A stretch of DNA of 64,000 nt from Eubacterium limosum (GTDB lineage: Bacteria > Bacillota > Clostridia > Eubacteriales > Eubacteriaceae): the NCBI RefSeq assembly GCF_000807675.2, contig NZ_CP019962.1:496001-560000 (forward strand), written 5' to 3'. This document shows, in pieces, positions 13,931-21,518 of this stretch; within the stretch, counting starts at the first letter, position 1; the number at the start of each line of letters is the position of its first letter. The notes beneath the pieces were generated by a model. The model ran no database searches and was not told the origin of the DNA. It saw only the letters and a program-made list of their open reading frames with translations. A program made the translations under genes and the position numbers.

Positions 13931-14007
13931 CTATTTCGCTATCTTTAATTATACCCACTTTTTCTTTGATTATCATTAATTTTGTTACTTAAAGCTAACT
14001 TTTTGCA

Positions 14008-14040
14008 TAAAAAAATCCTCCTGCCCATTCAGGAGGATTG
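14008..14040 (-). terminator. Terminator of the DUF6440 gene
   Basis: 10-bp stem aatcctcctg (14014-14023) with caggaggatt (14030-14039), loop of 6; on the minus strand it is followed by a T-run (14008-14014). Confidence 0.85.
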
Positions 14041-14059
14041 TCTATTTAAAATAGTCCTG

Positions 14060-14254
14060 TTATCTCTCAGGGGCCACAGCCGGCTCGCCCTCTTCATCCA
14101 GCAGAACGGTTAATCCGGCGCCGCCTTCACCATAACAGTAAAGATAAGTAATACCAGTCTCTGTATCTTCTATGATCTTCGTTCCCGCGCCATCGTCGGA
14201 TACTTCATGTAAAATAACCTTAAAACGGTTTGACTTATTCTTTTTATTTTTCAT
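14060..14254 (-). CDS. Small DUF6440-like protein
   Basis: About 64 aa from the ATG at 14254. Sequence RFKVILHEVSDDGAGTKII, then DTETGITYLY and GLTVLLDEEGEP, resembles the DUF6440 family of short Firmicute proteins of unknown function, in which a beta-rich core ends in a GLTPLLD-like segment. The N terminus is Lys-rich. The start is uncertain: an in-frame GTG at 14272 overlaps the AAGGAG itself, while the ATG used here is about 17 nt from it. The gene has its own terminator and no co-oriented partner. Confidence 0.7.
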   Translation of the reverse strand: MKNKKNKSNRFKVILHEVSDDGAGTKIIEDTETGITYLYCYGEGGAGLTVLLDEEGEPAVAPER

Positions 14255-14380
14255 CTTGAGTTTTTTGCACACTCCTTACATTTTTTAATATTATATCAGA
14301 GTCTCTCTGCTTTTTCGAGATTTTTCTGAAATTTTACTGGTTATTAACCGGTGTTTAAGCGAAACTTAAACCTGAAAACC

Positions 14381-15616
14381 CTATTCAAACCGATTATCAA
14401 TGATTCTGACGGATTTCTTTTCGGAACGCGGCAGTGAACCGATGAATCCTGCTTCAGGGATTACTGTAATACCGATTTTGGATTTGAACTGATAATTGAC
14501 TTCCTTCTGGATCTCCTCCTTGTCAACACCATGCTCCACCTCAAACCGCAGATGCACGACATCCTTGCCGTTTTCATTTGCCACGATGGCCTGATATTCT
14601 GAGCTGACACCGTCGATTTCCTTTAGCAGCTCGTCGATCTGTCCTGGATAAATATTGACGGCCTTTACTTTTACCATGTCATCGGTTCTTCCCACAATGC
14701 GGTCATGTCTCGGGTGTTCTGAGCCGCACGGGCATGGCCCTGGAATAAAACGGGTGATATCGTGGGTGCGGTAGCGCAGCAGCGGCCCGCCTTCTTTATG
14801 CAGGGTTGTGAGCACCATTTCCCCATAAGCGCCTTCCTCCACCGGTTCAAGTGTGTCGGGGTCGATGATTTCCATAAATAAGTAATCATCCCAATAATGC
14901 ATGCCGCAGTGATGATGACAGTCGATGGAAATACCCGGTCCGTAGATTTCGGTCAGACCGTAAATATCAAAGATTTCAATCCCCAGCTCATCCACAATGC
15001 GCTTACGCATTTTATCGCCCCAGCGTTCTGAGCCGATAATTCCCCGCTTCAGGTTAATTTTATCCTGCAGGCCCTGTTTAGCCACCTCTTCTGCCAGCAC
15101 CAGAGCATATGATGAGGTGCTGGCCAGCACAGTGCTCTGCATATCCACCAGCATTTTCAGCTGCTTTTGGGTATTCCCGGGCCCCATGGGAATGGCCATT
15201 GCCCCAAGCCGCTCTGCCCCTGCCTGAAAACCAATCCCCGCCGTCCAAAGGCCATAGCCCGGCGTAATCTGGATACGGTCTTTATTGTCCATGCCCGCGT
15301 AACGGTAGCAGCGCTCAAACATAATGGCCCAGTCCTCTACATCCTTTCTGGTATAAGGAATAATGACCGGCTGCCCGGTGGTGCCAGAGGACGAATGAAT
15401 ACGCACCACTTCTTCGTCCGGCACAGCCTGAATTCCCAGAGGATACGCCTTTCTAAGCTCATCTTTGTCACTGAAGGGCAGCTTCCTGAAATCCTCCATG
15501 GTTTTGATATCTCCTGCCTCTACGCCGCATTCTTTAAACTTTTTCTGGTAAAAGGGGCTGGAGGCTTCCAGCCGGCCGACTAAGCTTTTTAATTCTTCTA
15601 ACGGTTCTCTGATCAT
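14381..15616 (-). CDS. Phenylacetate-CoA ligase family (AMP-forming) enzyme
   Basis: 411 aa, near the usual PaaK length. Adenylate-forming signatures: HSSSGTTGQPVIIPYT (P-loop), IFDIYGLTEIYGPG, YRTHDIT, and a C-terminal domain starting RIVGRTDDMVKVKAVNIYPGQI. It should activate an aryl acid such as phenylacetate or indoleacetate to its CoA thioester with ATP, as in reductive or oxidative amino acid catabolism. Specificity cannot be read from the sequence. An upstream T-box leader (15643-15908) places it under control of an uncharged tRNA, suggesting a link to one amino acid. GGAG lies upstream of the ATG. Confidence 0.92.
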   Translation of the reverse strand: MIREPLEELKSLVGRLEASSPFYQKKFKECGVEAGDIKTMEDFRKLPFSDKDELRKAYPLGIQAVPDEEVVRIHSSSGTTGQPVIIPYTRKDVEDWAIMFERCYRYAGMDNKDRIQITPGYGLWTAGIGFQAGAERLGAMAIPMGPGNTQKQLKMLVDMQSTVLASTSSYALVLAEEVAKQGLQDKINLKRGIIGSERWGDKMRKRIVDELGIEIFDIYGLTEIYGPGISIDCHHHCGMHYWDDYLFMEIIDPDTLEPVEEGAYGEMVLTTLHKEGGPLLRYRTHDITRFIPGPCPCGSEHPRHDRIVGRTDDMVKVKAVNIYPGQIDELLKEIDGVSSEYQAIVANENGKDVVHLRFEVEHGVDKEEIQKEVNYQFKSKIGITVIPEAGFIGSLPRSEKKSVRIIDNRFE

Positions 15617-15642
15617 CTTTATCTCCTTGCTCGTTCTACAAA

Positions 15643-15908
15643 TAAAAAAGACCCATCCTTATCTTATAAAGGATGAGTCTGTTATAACCCACGGTACCAC
15701 CTTTTTTCGCATAACTGCGCACTTTGTCTAAGATGCCAACACACCTTCTCCGGTTAACGCCCTCGAAACGTTGTGAAATACTCGATCACTCTTTCATCAC
15801 ACCCTCAGATGCCCATTATGCCATGCTCGTTTATTACCGGCTTCCAGCCCCCCGGCTCTCTGTTAACACGTCACACGCTTTACTCCATCTTCAACGGTTT
15901 TACATTTG
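15643..15908 (-). ncRNA. T-box riboswitch leader
   Basis: On the minus strand the leader contains the T-box core ggtggtaccgtggg (about 15688-15701) followed by an intrinsic terminator: agactcatcctt (15680-15669) pairs with aaggatgggtct (15660-15649), then TTTTTT. Upstream lies a long Stem I with an AG-bulge-like gagag and a distal-loop-like GGGGCTGGAAGCC. T-box leaders bind an uncharged tRNA through a specifier codon and disrupt the terminator. My manual fold leaves the specifier unresolved (AUG or UGG in the gagcAUGGcat region), so the amino acid is not assigned. Confidence 0.9.
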
Positions 15909-15913
15909 TTTAC

Positions 15914-15942
15914 AGTATACCGTTCGGCCTGTTTCTTGTCAA
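15914..15942 (-). promoter_or_regulatory. Promoter of the T-box/ligase unit
   Basis: Minus-strand TTGACA (15937-15942), 17-bp spacer, TATACT (15914-15919). The -35 begins 2 bp after the helicase stop codon (15945), so the next unit starts directly from the helicase gene end. No separate terminator for the helicase is visible. Confidence 0.85.
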
Positions 15943-15944
15943 GT

Positions 15945-18119
15945 TTAATCCTGCAATCGGATAATTTTATTGGTGACACAGACCTTTATATTTAGCTTTT
16001 TACGGCCACACCTTTCAAAATCAATGGTCGCCATATCCTTTTTAATCTCCAGAATAATGCCCTGGCCGAAGCCCTGATGTGTCACTGCTACACCGGGGAC
16101 ATACGCAGAGCAGTCCACTTCCTTCAACTCCGCCTTTCTGACAATGGACACATCAAAAATGCCAAAGCCTTTCCCCTGGGCTTTGGAGCCTTCTCCGATC
16201 ACACCGCCTGTGATTTTTTTGCGCGCTGCCTCCGGGGCTTTTTCCCCCAGAAAAATGCGGACAAACTGTGATACCGGGCGTCTGTTATGACGGCTGTTCT
16301 TTTTCCCCACCGAAATAAACTCCAGCTCACGCTTGGCGCGGGTCACGCCGACATAAAAAAGGCGCACCTCTTCGCAGAAAAGCCGGCGGCCCTCCTCGCT
16401 GTCATCAAGGGCCGCCATCGATGGAAATTCGCCCTCCACCGCGTCAATGATAAAGACCTTTTCAAATTCCAGTCCCTTACTGGAGTGGATCGTCGAAAAG
16501 GTCACATCTGCTTTTTGATGCAAAACTGAGCCCCGCAGAGCCTCCTGCAGTGTGTCCAGACGTTTCAAAAAGGCGTCCATGGTACTCTCCCTGCCCGCCA
16601 GCGTTTTTAGAATATCCAGCTTCTGGTTCAACTGCTCCTCCCGGTAGCCGCAGGAAACCCGGTAATCCAGATGTTCCCGGTAGCCCATATTCCAGATGAT
16701 AAAGTCCAGCCCCTCCTGAGCGCTCATGGAGGCCAGCCGCTTAAATGCCGCCCGGATATGATTTACCTTTTCCACAAGCCATTCAGGAATTTCACCAAGG
16801 GATAGCAAGGCCTCAAAAACATCCTGTCCGGGCTCTCTTAGTTTCCTCGCTTCCAATACGTTTTTTCTTGAAATATTGCAGTTCATTTTATAATATATTT
16901 TTTCAAAGGTTTCAAAATCTGATGGATCTTCCGCGAGAGCTACAAAACTTCTGATGTCCTGCACGATAAAATGTGTGAAAAAAAGAGGATTATGCTCTTT
17001 GACTGCATAGGGCACTCCCTCCCGCTCAAAAAGATCTACCAGCGGGATGACCGACTCGTTATTTCGGTAAAGCACAGCGGTTTCCTTACCCTCGTTTTTG
17101 ACCGATTTAAGAATAAACCAGTACTGATCTTCCACAGATTTGACATATTCATGGACTGCCGGTACACCCTTTTCATTATCTGTCCGCATATTTTTAACAT
17201 AGCGTTCCTTGTTAAGCCCTATAAAACGGTTGGCAGCACTCACGATCTCCTGAGTGCTGCGGTGGTTCGTTTCCATGAGCAGCACCTCACCGTGAGGGTA
17301 AGTCTCCTTGAAGCTCAGCAGCCCGTCAGGATAAGCCCCGCGAAAACCATAGATACTCTGGTCCTCGTCGCCCACCATAAAGATATTGCCGTCCTCTCCC
17401 GAAAGAAGCCGGATAATTTCATACTGAATCTTCGAGGTGTCCTGGGCTTCATCGATATTGATGTACTTGTACTGGCCGGTAAAAACCTTCAGCAGCTCAG
17501 GGTTTTTCTTTAAAAGAAGCCAGGCGTATTTGAGCATATCATCAAAATCCATCAGGTGATGCCTGCGTTTATACGCTTCATAGGCCTTAAACAACTTTGG
17601 AAAATCCACATCGCCCACTTTCATTTCCCCGATTTCTTCCTCAGAGAGCAGCATATTTTTACAGTAGGTAATGGCCGATACAATGTCCGCAATATCATTT
17701 TCTGCCGGATAACTCTTAAAGAGCTCCTGAAAAAGCTCCTTGATAATGCTTCCTGTATTCTCGATGATCTGAAAGGCCCGGCGGTGATACAGCCGTTCAT
17801 AATTGCGGATAACCGACAGAGTAAAGCTGTGTATGGTACTGAACCGCAGGCCTTCAGCGCCCTTTTCCCCAAAAATTTTCAGATAACGCCGGCTAAGATC
17901 ACGGGCTCCGGCTTTACTGAAAGTCAGTGTTAAAATGGATTCCGGAGGTATCTCTTTCACTCGGATCATATAAGCAATGCGGCAAATGACCACTGTAGTT
18001 TTCCCGCTTCCCGGCACAGCCAGAAGCAGCGTAGCTCCGGAAATCCTGCCAACAGCCTCACGCTGCTGGACGTTTAGCTGCAATCGGTACTTTTGCATAA
18101 AAACATCCAAACTTCCCAT
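15945..18119 (-). CDS. UvrD/PcrA-like superfamily 1 DNA helicase
   Basis: 724 aa. SF1A motifs in order: Q-motif region LNVQQREAV, Walker A AVPGSGKTT, Ia TLTFSKAGARDLSRRY, Walker B/II NIDEAQDTS, III GDEDQSIYGFRGA, IV METNHRS, V TFSTIHSSKGLEFEKVFI and VI LFYVGVTRAKRELEF. The C terminus (GVAVTHQGFGQGIILEI) resembles the PcrA Tudor-like module that contacts RNA polymerase. Likely a 3'-5' ATP-driven helicase in repair; it is a divergent paralogue, not certainly PcrA itself. It starts 2 nt after the alpha/beta hydrolase stop, so the two are co-transcribed. The ribosome binding site is weak; an ATG at 18098 is an alternative start. Confidence 0.92.
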   Translation of the reverse strand: MGSLDVFMQKYRLQLNVQQREAVGRISGATLLLAVPGSGKTTVVICRIAYMIRVKEIPPESILTLTFSKAGARDLSRRYLKIFGEKGAEGLRFSTIHSFTLSVIRNYERLYHRRAFQIIENTGSIIKELFQELFKSYPAENDIADIVSAITYCKNMLLSEEEIGEMKVGDVDFPKLFKAYEAYKRRHHLMDFDDMLKYAWLLLKKNPELLKVFTGQYKYINIDEAQDTSKIQYEIIRLLSGEDGNIFMVGDEDQSIYGFRGAYPDGLLSFKETYPHGEVLLMETNHRSTQEIVSAANRFIGLNKERYVKNMRTDNEKGVPAVHEYVKSVEDQYWFILKSVKNEGKETAVLYRNNESVIPLVDLFEREGVPYAVKEHNPLFFTHFIVQDIRSFVALAEDPSDFETFEKIYYKMNCNISRKNVLEARKLREPGQDVFEALLSLGEIPEWLVEKVNHIRAAFKRLASMSAQEGLDFIIWNMGYREHLDYRVSCGYREEQLNQKLDILKTLAGRESTMDAFLKRLDTLQEALRGSVLHQKADVTFSTIHSSKGLEFEKVFIIDAVEGEFPSMAALDDSEEGRRLFCEEVRLFYVGVTRAKRELEFISVGKKNSRHNRRPVSQFVRIFLGEKAPEAARKKITGGVIGEGSKAQGKGFGIFDVSIVRKAELKEVDCSAYVPGVAVTHQGFGQGIILEIKKDMATIDFERCGRKKLNIKVCVTNKIIRLQD

Positions 18120-18121
18120 CG

Positions 18122-18862
18122 CTAACTGATCTTCTCAAGCAATCCGAGAATCCCCTCTGCCGCCTGATGCATCTGCTCAGTATTTGAAATGTCCGCAGGG
18201 TTATCTCCCTTCTGCGCGCCGTAATCACCAAAACCCGCGTGATTTCCGCCCTCGATCTCTGTCATGACCGCTGCTCCCGGATAAACGGCTTCCGCTGCCT
18301 TCACCTTATCCAAATCAGCGACACCGTCATCACTTCCCCAGAGCGAAACCACCTGGACTTCTGTATCCCTAATACCATCATCTGCTGGGTAGGCCGCCAG
18401 AAAAAAGATTCCCTTTACTTCAGTTTGCGCCTCGGCCAGCTTCGGCGCCATGGCACCACCCAGAGAATGTCCGCCGACTATCCAGTTTTCAATTTCCGGA
18501 TGCAGTGCCATGACCTCACTTCCCCGTTCAGGCGAGAGCACTGCCAGATTCATGGGCATTCTGACAATATAAACCGGATAGCCCTGCTCCGCAATTTCCA
18601 GAGCCAAAGGCGCGTAGGCCTCTGGCTCTACAAAAGCACCGGGATAAAAAATGACGCCCGTCTCTCCTTTTCGGTTTTCTGGTTCAAAGGCAATGGTTCC
18701 GGCTTCTTTTACCGCGACACGGCTGTTTCCTCTCAAGGCCTGCTGTGCTGCCGCTTCTGGCTGATAGGACATGCCATTGACCGCGATCCCGACCGCCGGC
18801 AATAAAAACAGCAGCGCTGCCGCGATGCCGACAAGAGTCTGTTTTAACTTTTTATGCTTCAT
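18122..18862 (-). CDS. Membrane-anchored or secreted alpha/beta hydrolase
   Basis: 246 aa. An N-terminal Lys-rich stretch followed by a hydrophobic segment (about residues 8-28) suggests a signal anchor. The hydrolase core has the nucleophile elbow GHSLGGAM, an acid near LWGSDDGVAD and a catalytic-type His in EGGNHAGFGDYG. Related proteins are annotated as carboxymethylenebutenolidase or dienelactone hydrolase-like; the substrate is unknown. The start has AAGGAAAG upstream. Divergent from the ABC exporter, with the double palindromic operator between them, so both units may share one regulator (inference). Confidence 0.85.
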   Translation of the reverse strand: MKHKKLKQTLVGIAAALLFLLPAVGIAVNGMSYQPEAAAQQALRGNSRVAVKEAGTIAFEPENRKGETGVIFYPGAFVEPEAYAPLALEIAEQGYPVYIVRMPMNLAVLSPERGSEVMALHPEIENWIVGGHSLGGAMAPKLAEAQTEVKGIFFLAAYPADDGIRDTEVQVVSLWGSDDGVADLDKVKAAEAVYPGAAVMTEIEGGNHAGFGDYGAQKGDNPADISNTEQMHQAAEGILGLLEKIS

Positions 18863-18897
18863 ATACTTTCCTTCTTACAACTTTAAAATTTCTTAAC

Positions 18898-18948
18898 TTG
18901 ACAACTTTTCTTGTCAATGATATACTTTTTGACAAGAATTCTTGTCAA
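18898..18948. promoter_or_regulatory. Promoter with two TTGACAA-N6-TTGTCAA operators
   Basis: Two 20-bp dyads with the same half-sites: site 1 at 18898-18917 (spacer cttttc) and site 2 at 18929-18948 (spacer gaattc, making it a perfect palindrome), 31 bp centre to centre. Site 1 contains the plus-strand -35 TTGACA (18898-18903), which is 17 bp from TATACT (18921-18926); site 2 covers the predicted transcription start. This is a repressor layout for the ABC exporter at 19021 and possibly the divergent hydrolase. No regulator is encoded next door. Confidence 0.82.
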
Positions 18949-19020
18949 ATCAATTCTCTGGTTTCTCTATTATACCCGATATCCAAATCGCTGACAAACC
19001 GGAACCGAAAGGAAACAACC

Positions 19021-19722
19021 ATGATCACAGTAAACAACGTTACAAAAAAGTACGGAAAAACCAAAGCCAACAATGACCTCAATTTTACCGTCAAAGATGG
19101 TGAGATCGCTATACTTCTGGGACCAAACGGCGCTGGTAAATCAACCATTATCAAATGCATCTGCGGGCTGCTCCGGTTTGAGGGTACCATTGAAATTAAC
19201 GGTGCGCCCTGCCGCTCTCTTGACGCCAAGCGCCAGCTGGGCTATATTCCTGAGCTTCCCGCTCTTTACGATATGCTGACGATCGAGGAGCATCTGGAGT
19301 TTATCGCCCGGGCCTATGGCCTCACTGACTGGAAAGCAAAAGCCGACGCGCTTATCGAACGCTTCGAGCTAGACGATAAGCGCAAAAAGCTCGGCAAGGA
19401 GCTGTCTAAGGGAATGCAGCAAAAGGTCAGCATCTGCTGTGCTCTGCTGTTTGAACCGAAGGTCATCATCTTTGACGAACCCATGGTGGGCCTTGACCCC
19501 CATGCCATCAAAGAGCTGAAGCTGATTTTTTCTGAGCTCAGAAATCAGGGTGTTTCACTTCTCATCAGCACACATATGATCGACTCGGTGGAGGATTATT
19601 GGGATGTGGCCCATATCATGATGAACGGAGAGATACGAGCAACCCGAAGGGCAGAGGAGCTCACCGAAGCCGACGAATCCCTGGAGGCGCTTTTCTTCAG
19701 CATTACCGAAGGGGAGGCCTAG
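19021..19722 (+). CDS. ABC transporter ATP-binding protein
   Basis: About 233 aa. Walker A LLGPNGAGKSTIIK, Q-loop region GYIPELPALYDMLT, signature LSKGMQQKVSI (LSGGQ variant), Walker B VIIFDEPMVGLD, and switch His in LLISTHMID. The ATG at 19021 is used because AAAGGAAAC lies just upstream; an in-frame extension to 18898 would begin inside the operator and is rejected. It forms an export system with the permease starting 1 nt after its stop. The substrate is unknown; the tightly repressed promoter points to an inducible drug or peptide exporter. Confidence 0.92.
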   Translation: MITVNNVTKKYGKTKANNDLNFTVKDGEIAILLGPNGAGKSTIIKCICGLLRFEGTIEINGAPCRSLDAKRQLGYIPELPALYDMLTIEEHLEFIARAYGLTDWKAKADALIERFELDDKRKKLGKELSKGMQQKVSICCALLFEPKVIIFDEPMVGLDPHAIKELKLIFSELRNQGVSLLISTHMIDSVEDYWDVAHIMMNGEIRATRRAEELTEADESLEALFFSITEGEA

Positions 19723-19723
19723 G

Positions 19724-21298
19724 ATGTCCAGTATTTTTTACCTTTGGAAAACAACCTTTAAAAACCGGCTTCTTGACCTGAAGAACCATCCCAGCCATCT
19801 GGTCGTGACCATTCTTGTGGTTCTGTTTTTTGGCTTTGCCCTTGTGTCTACCGTCTTTACACCCGGAGGGGATATTCCTCTCGCGCAAAACCAGAATCTC
19901 CCGTTGCTGGGTGCAATCCTTATCGGCCTGTTTCTGTTCCTGCTGGTCACACAGATACAAAAGGGACTTTCCTCCGGGGGCAGCTTCTTCAGCATGGCAG
20001 ATGTCAACCTGCTCTTTCTGGCGCCGGTTTCTCCAAGAAAGATCCTGGCCTACGGCCTGGCTAAGCAGGTAGGTATGTCCCTGCTGCTGGGGTTCTTTAT
20101 CCTGTTTCAGGGAGCTACTCTTCGGACGATCTTTGGCGTCGGCACCTCCGGGCTCATCGCCCTGTTTGTTGGCTACTGCCTGTTTCTGGTAGTCGGTGAA
20201 ATCCTGGCTCTTGCCATTTATTCCTATACCCGGGGTGATGACAACCGCCGCCGCGTTGTAAGGGCAGTGCTCTATTGTTTCGGCTTCCTGATGGCCGCCT
20301 TATTTTTGACCACACTTTTTAAAACCCAGAATTTCTATGAAGCTCTGCTCAGCGCAGCGGATTCCAGCCTGATGGAGTACATTCCTGTCCTTGGCTGGAC
20401 AAAAGCCTTCACCATGGGTCTGATTGCCGGAAACTTCCTGAAGGCCCTTGTCTTTCTGGTACTGCTCATCGCTTTGATCGGCCTGATCATCCTGTATATC
20501 TACCGGAGCGAATCGGACTATTACGAAGATGTGCTTCAGTCGGCTGAAAAAACCTACACCACTAAAACTGCCGCCAAAGATGGGCGCATCAGCGACACCA
20601 AGGATGCATCCAAAATCAGCCGTAAAAAAACCGGCATCGGCCGCGGAAAGGGTGCTTCTGTTTTCTTTTTCAAGCATCTGCTGGAAAACCGCCGCTCGGG
20701 TTATTTGTTTTTAAACCAATTCACCCTCATCTGCACCGTGGTAGCCATTCTCGCCAGCCTGCTGGCAAAGGAGCATGTCAGTCTGATGTTGATCTTTGGC
20801 ATGCTGTGCTATCTTCAGGTGCTGACTGGGGCGATGGGACGCTGGGTCAAAGAGCTGACTTTGCCTTACATTTATATGATTCCCCAGAATCCGTTTAAAA
20901 AACTGGTTTTTGCCAGCCTGGAATCTGTGGTGGACAGCTTTGTCAGTGGTTTGATTATCTTTATTCCCTGCGGATTGATTCTCGGCGCGCCCGCCGCCGA
21001 GATCATCGCGGTCATCGCTGCCCGTGTGGGGCTGGCAGCCCTTTTGTCTGCTGGCAATATTTTAATCGAGCGCATTCTCGGCAATATGCAGAGCAAGGTG
21101 CTGGTCGTAATGCTCTATTACCTGATCCTCGTTGTCCTGCTGATTCCAGGCGCCATCGCCGGTGTGGCTGTCGGCCTCGTTGCCGGAAACCTGGCCGCCG
21201 GACTGTTTGCAGACTGCGCAATCAATGTGGTGATCGCTCTGATCATCCTGGCTCTCTGCCGCAATCTGCTGCACACCATGGAAATGAATATTCAATAA
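19724..21298 (+). CDS. ABC exporter permease (putative ABC exporter family)
   Basis: 524 aa with roughly ten hydrophobic helices in two blocks (about residues 20-260 and 320-520). They are separated by a charged cytoplasmic loop around residues 270-305 rich in Lys and Ser. This two-block layout matches the large permease of Firmicute two-gene exporters (putative ABC exporter domain). It follows the ATPase with 1 nt between genes. No substrate can be assigned. A strong terminator follows directly. Confidence 0.85.
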   Translation: MSSIFYLWKTTFKNRLLDLKNHPSHLVVTILVVLFFGFALVSTVFTPGGDIPLAQNQNLPLLGAILIGLFLFLLVTQIQKGLSSGGSFFSMADVNLLFLAPVSPRKILAYGLAKQVGMSLLLGFFILFQGATLRTIFGVGTSGLIALFVGYCLFLVVGEILALAIYSYTRGDDNRRRVVRAVLYCFGFLMAALFLTTLFKTQNFYEALLSAADSSLMEYIPVLGWTKAFTMGLIAGNFLKALVFLVLLIALIGLIILYIYRSESDYYEDVLQSAEKTYTTKTAAKDGRISDTKDASKISRKKTGIGRGKGASVFFFKHLLENRRSGYLFLNQFTLICTVVAILASLLAKEHVSLMLIFGMLCYLQVLTGAMGRWVKELTLPYIYMIPQNPFKKLVFASLESVVDSFVSGLIIFIPCGLILGAPAAEIIAVIAARVGLAALLSAGNILIERILGNMQSKVLVVMLYYLILVVLLIPGAIAGVAVGLVAGNLAAGLFADCAINVVIALIILALCRNLLHTMEMNIQ

Positions 21299-21303
21299 AA
21301 CAC

Positions 21304-21338
21304 AAAAAAAGATGTGCTTTTCAGCACATCTTTTTTTG
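21304..21338 (+). terminator. Terminator of the ABC exporter operon
   Basis: Hairpin gatgtgct/agcacatc flanked by seven A and eight T (21304-21338), directly after the permease stop. Confidence 0.92.
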
Positions 21339-21342
21339 CATT

Positions 21343-21476
21343 AATGAGAACATTGCCACTGGCACCGTGGCGCTCGGTATCCAGTGCTACTACCTGATTT
21401 GTGTAGTTCTTTGGAGAGCTCATTGATACATTCGGCTTCTTTATTATAGCGCTGTGGCTCTGGTTTTTAAACCCAC
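21343..21476 (+). pseudogene. Possible relic of a membrane transporter C-terminus
   Basis: Non-coding stretch between the exporter terminator and the HTH gene. One frame gives ATGTVALGIQCYYLICVV, and after a frame change another gives FGELIDTFGFFIIALWLW before a stop. Both look like helices of a major facilitator-type transporter, separated by a frameshift. There is no start or ribosome binding site. The assignment is weak and rests only on hydrophobic pattern. Confidence 0.25.
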
Positions 21477-21518
21477 CGACAAAATATTCACACTGCTAAG
21501 TTGACACATATGTGACAC

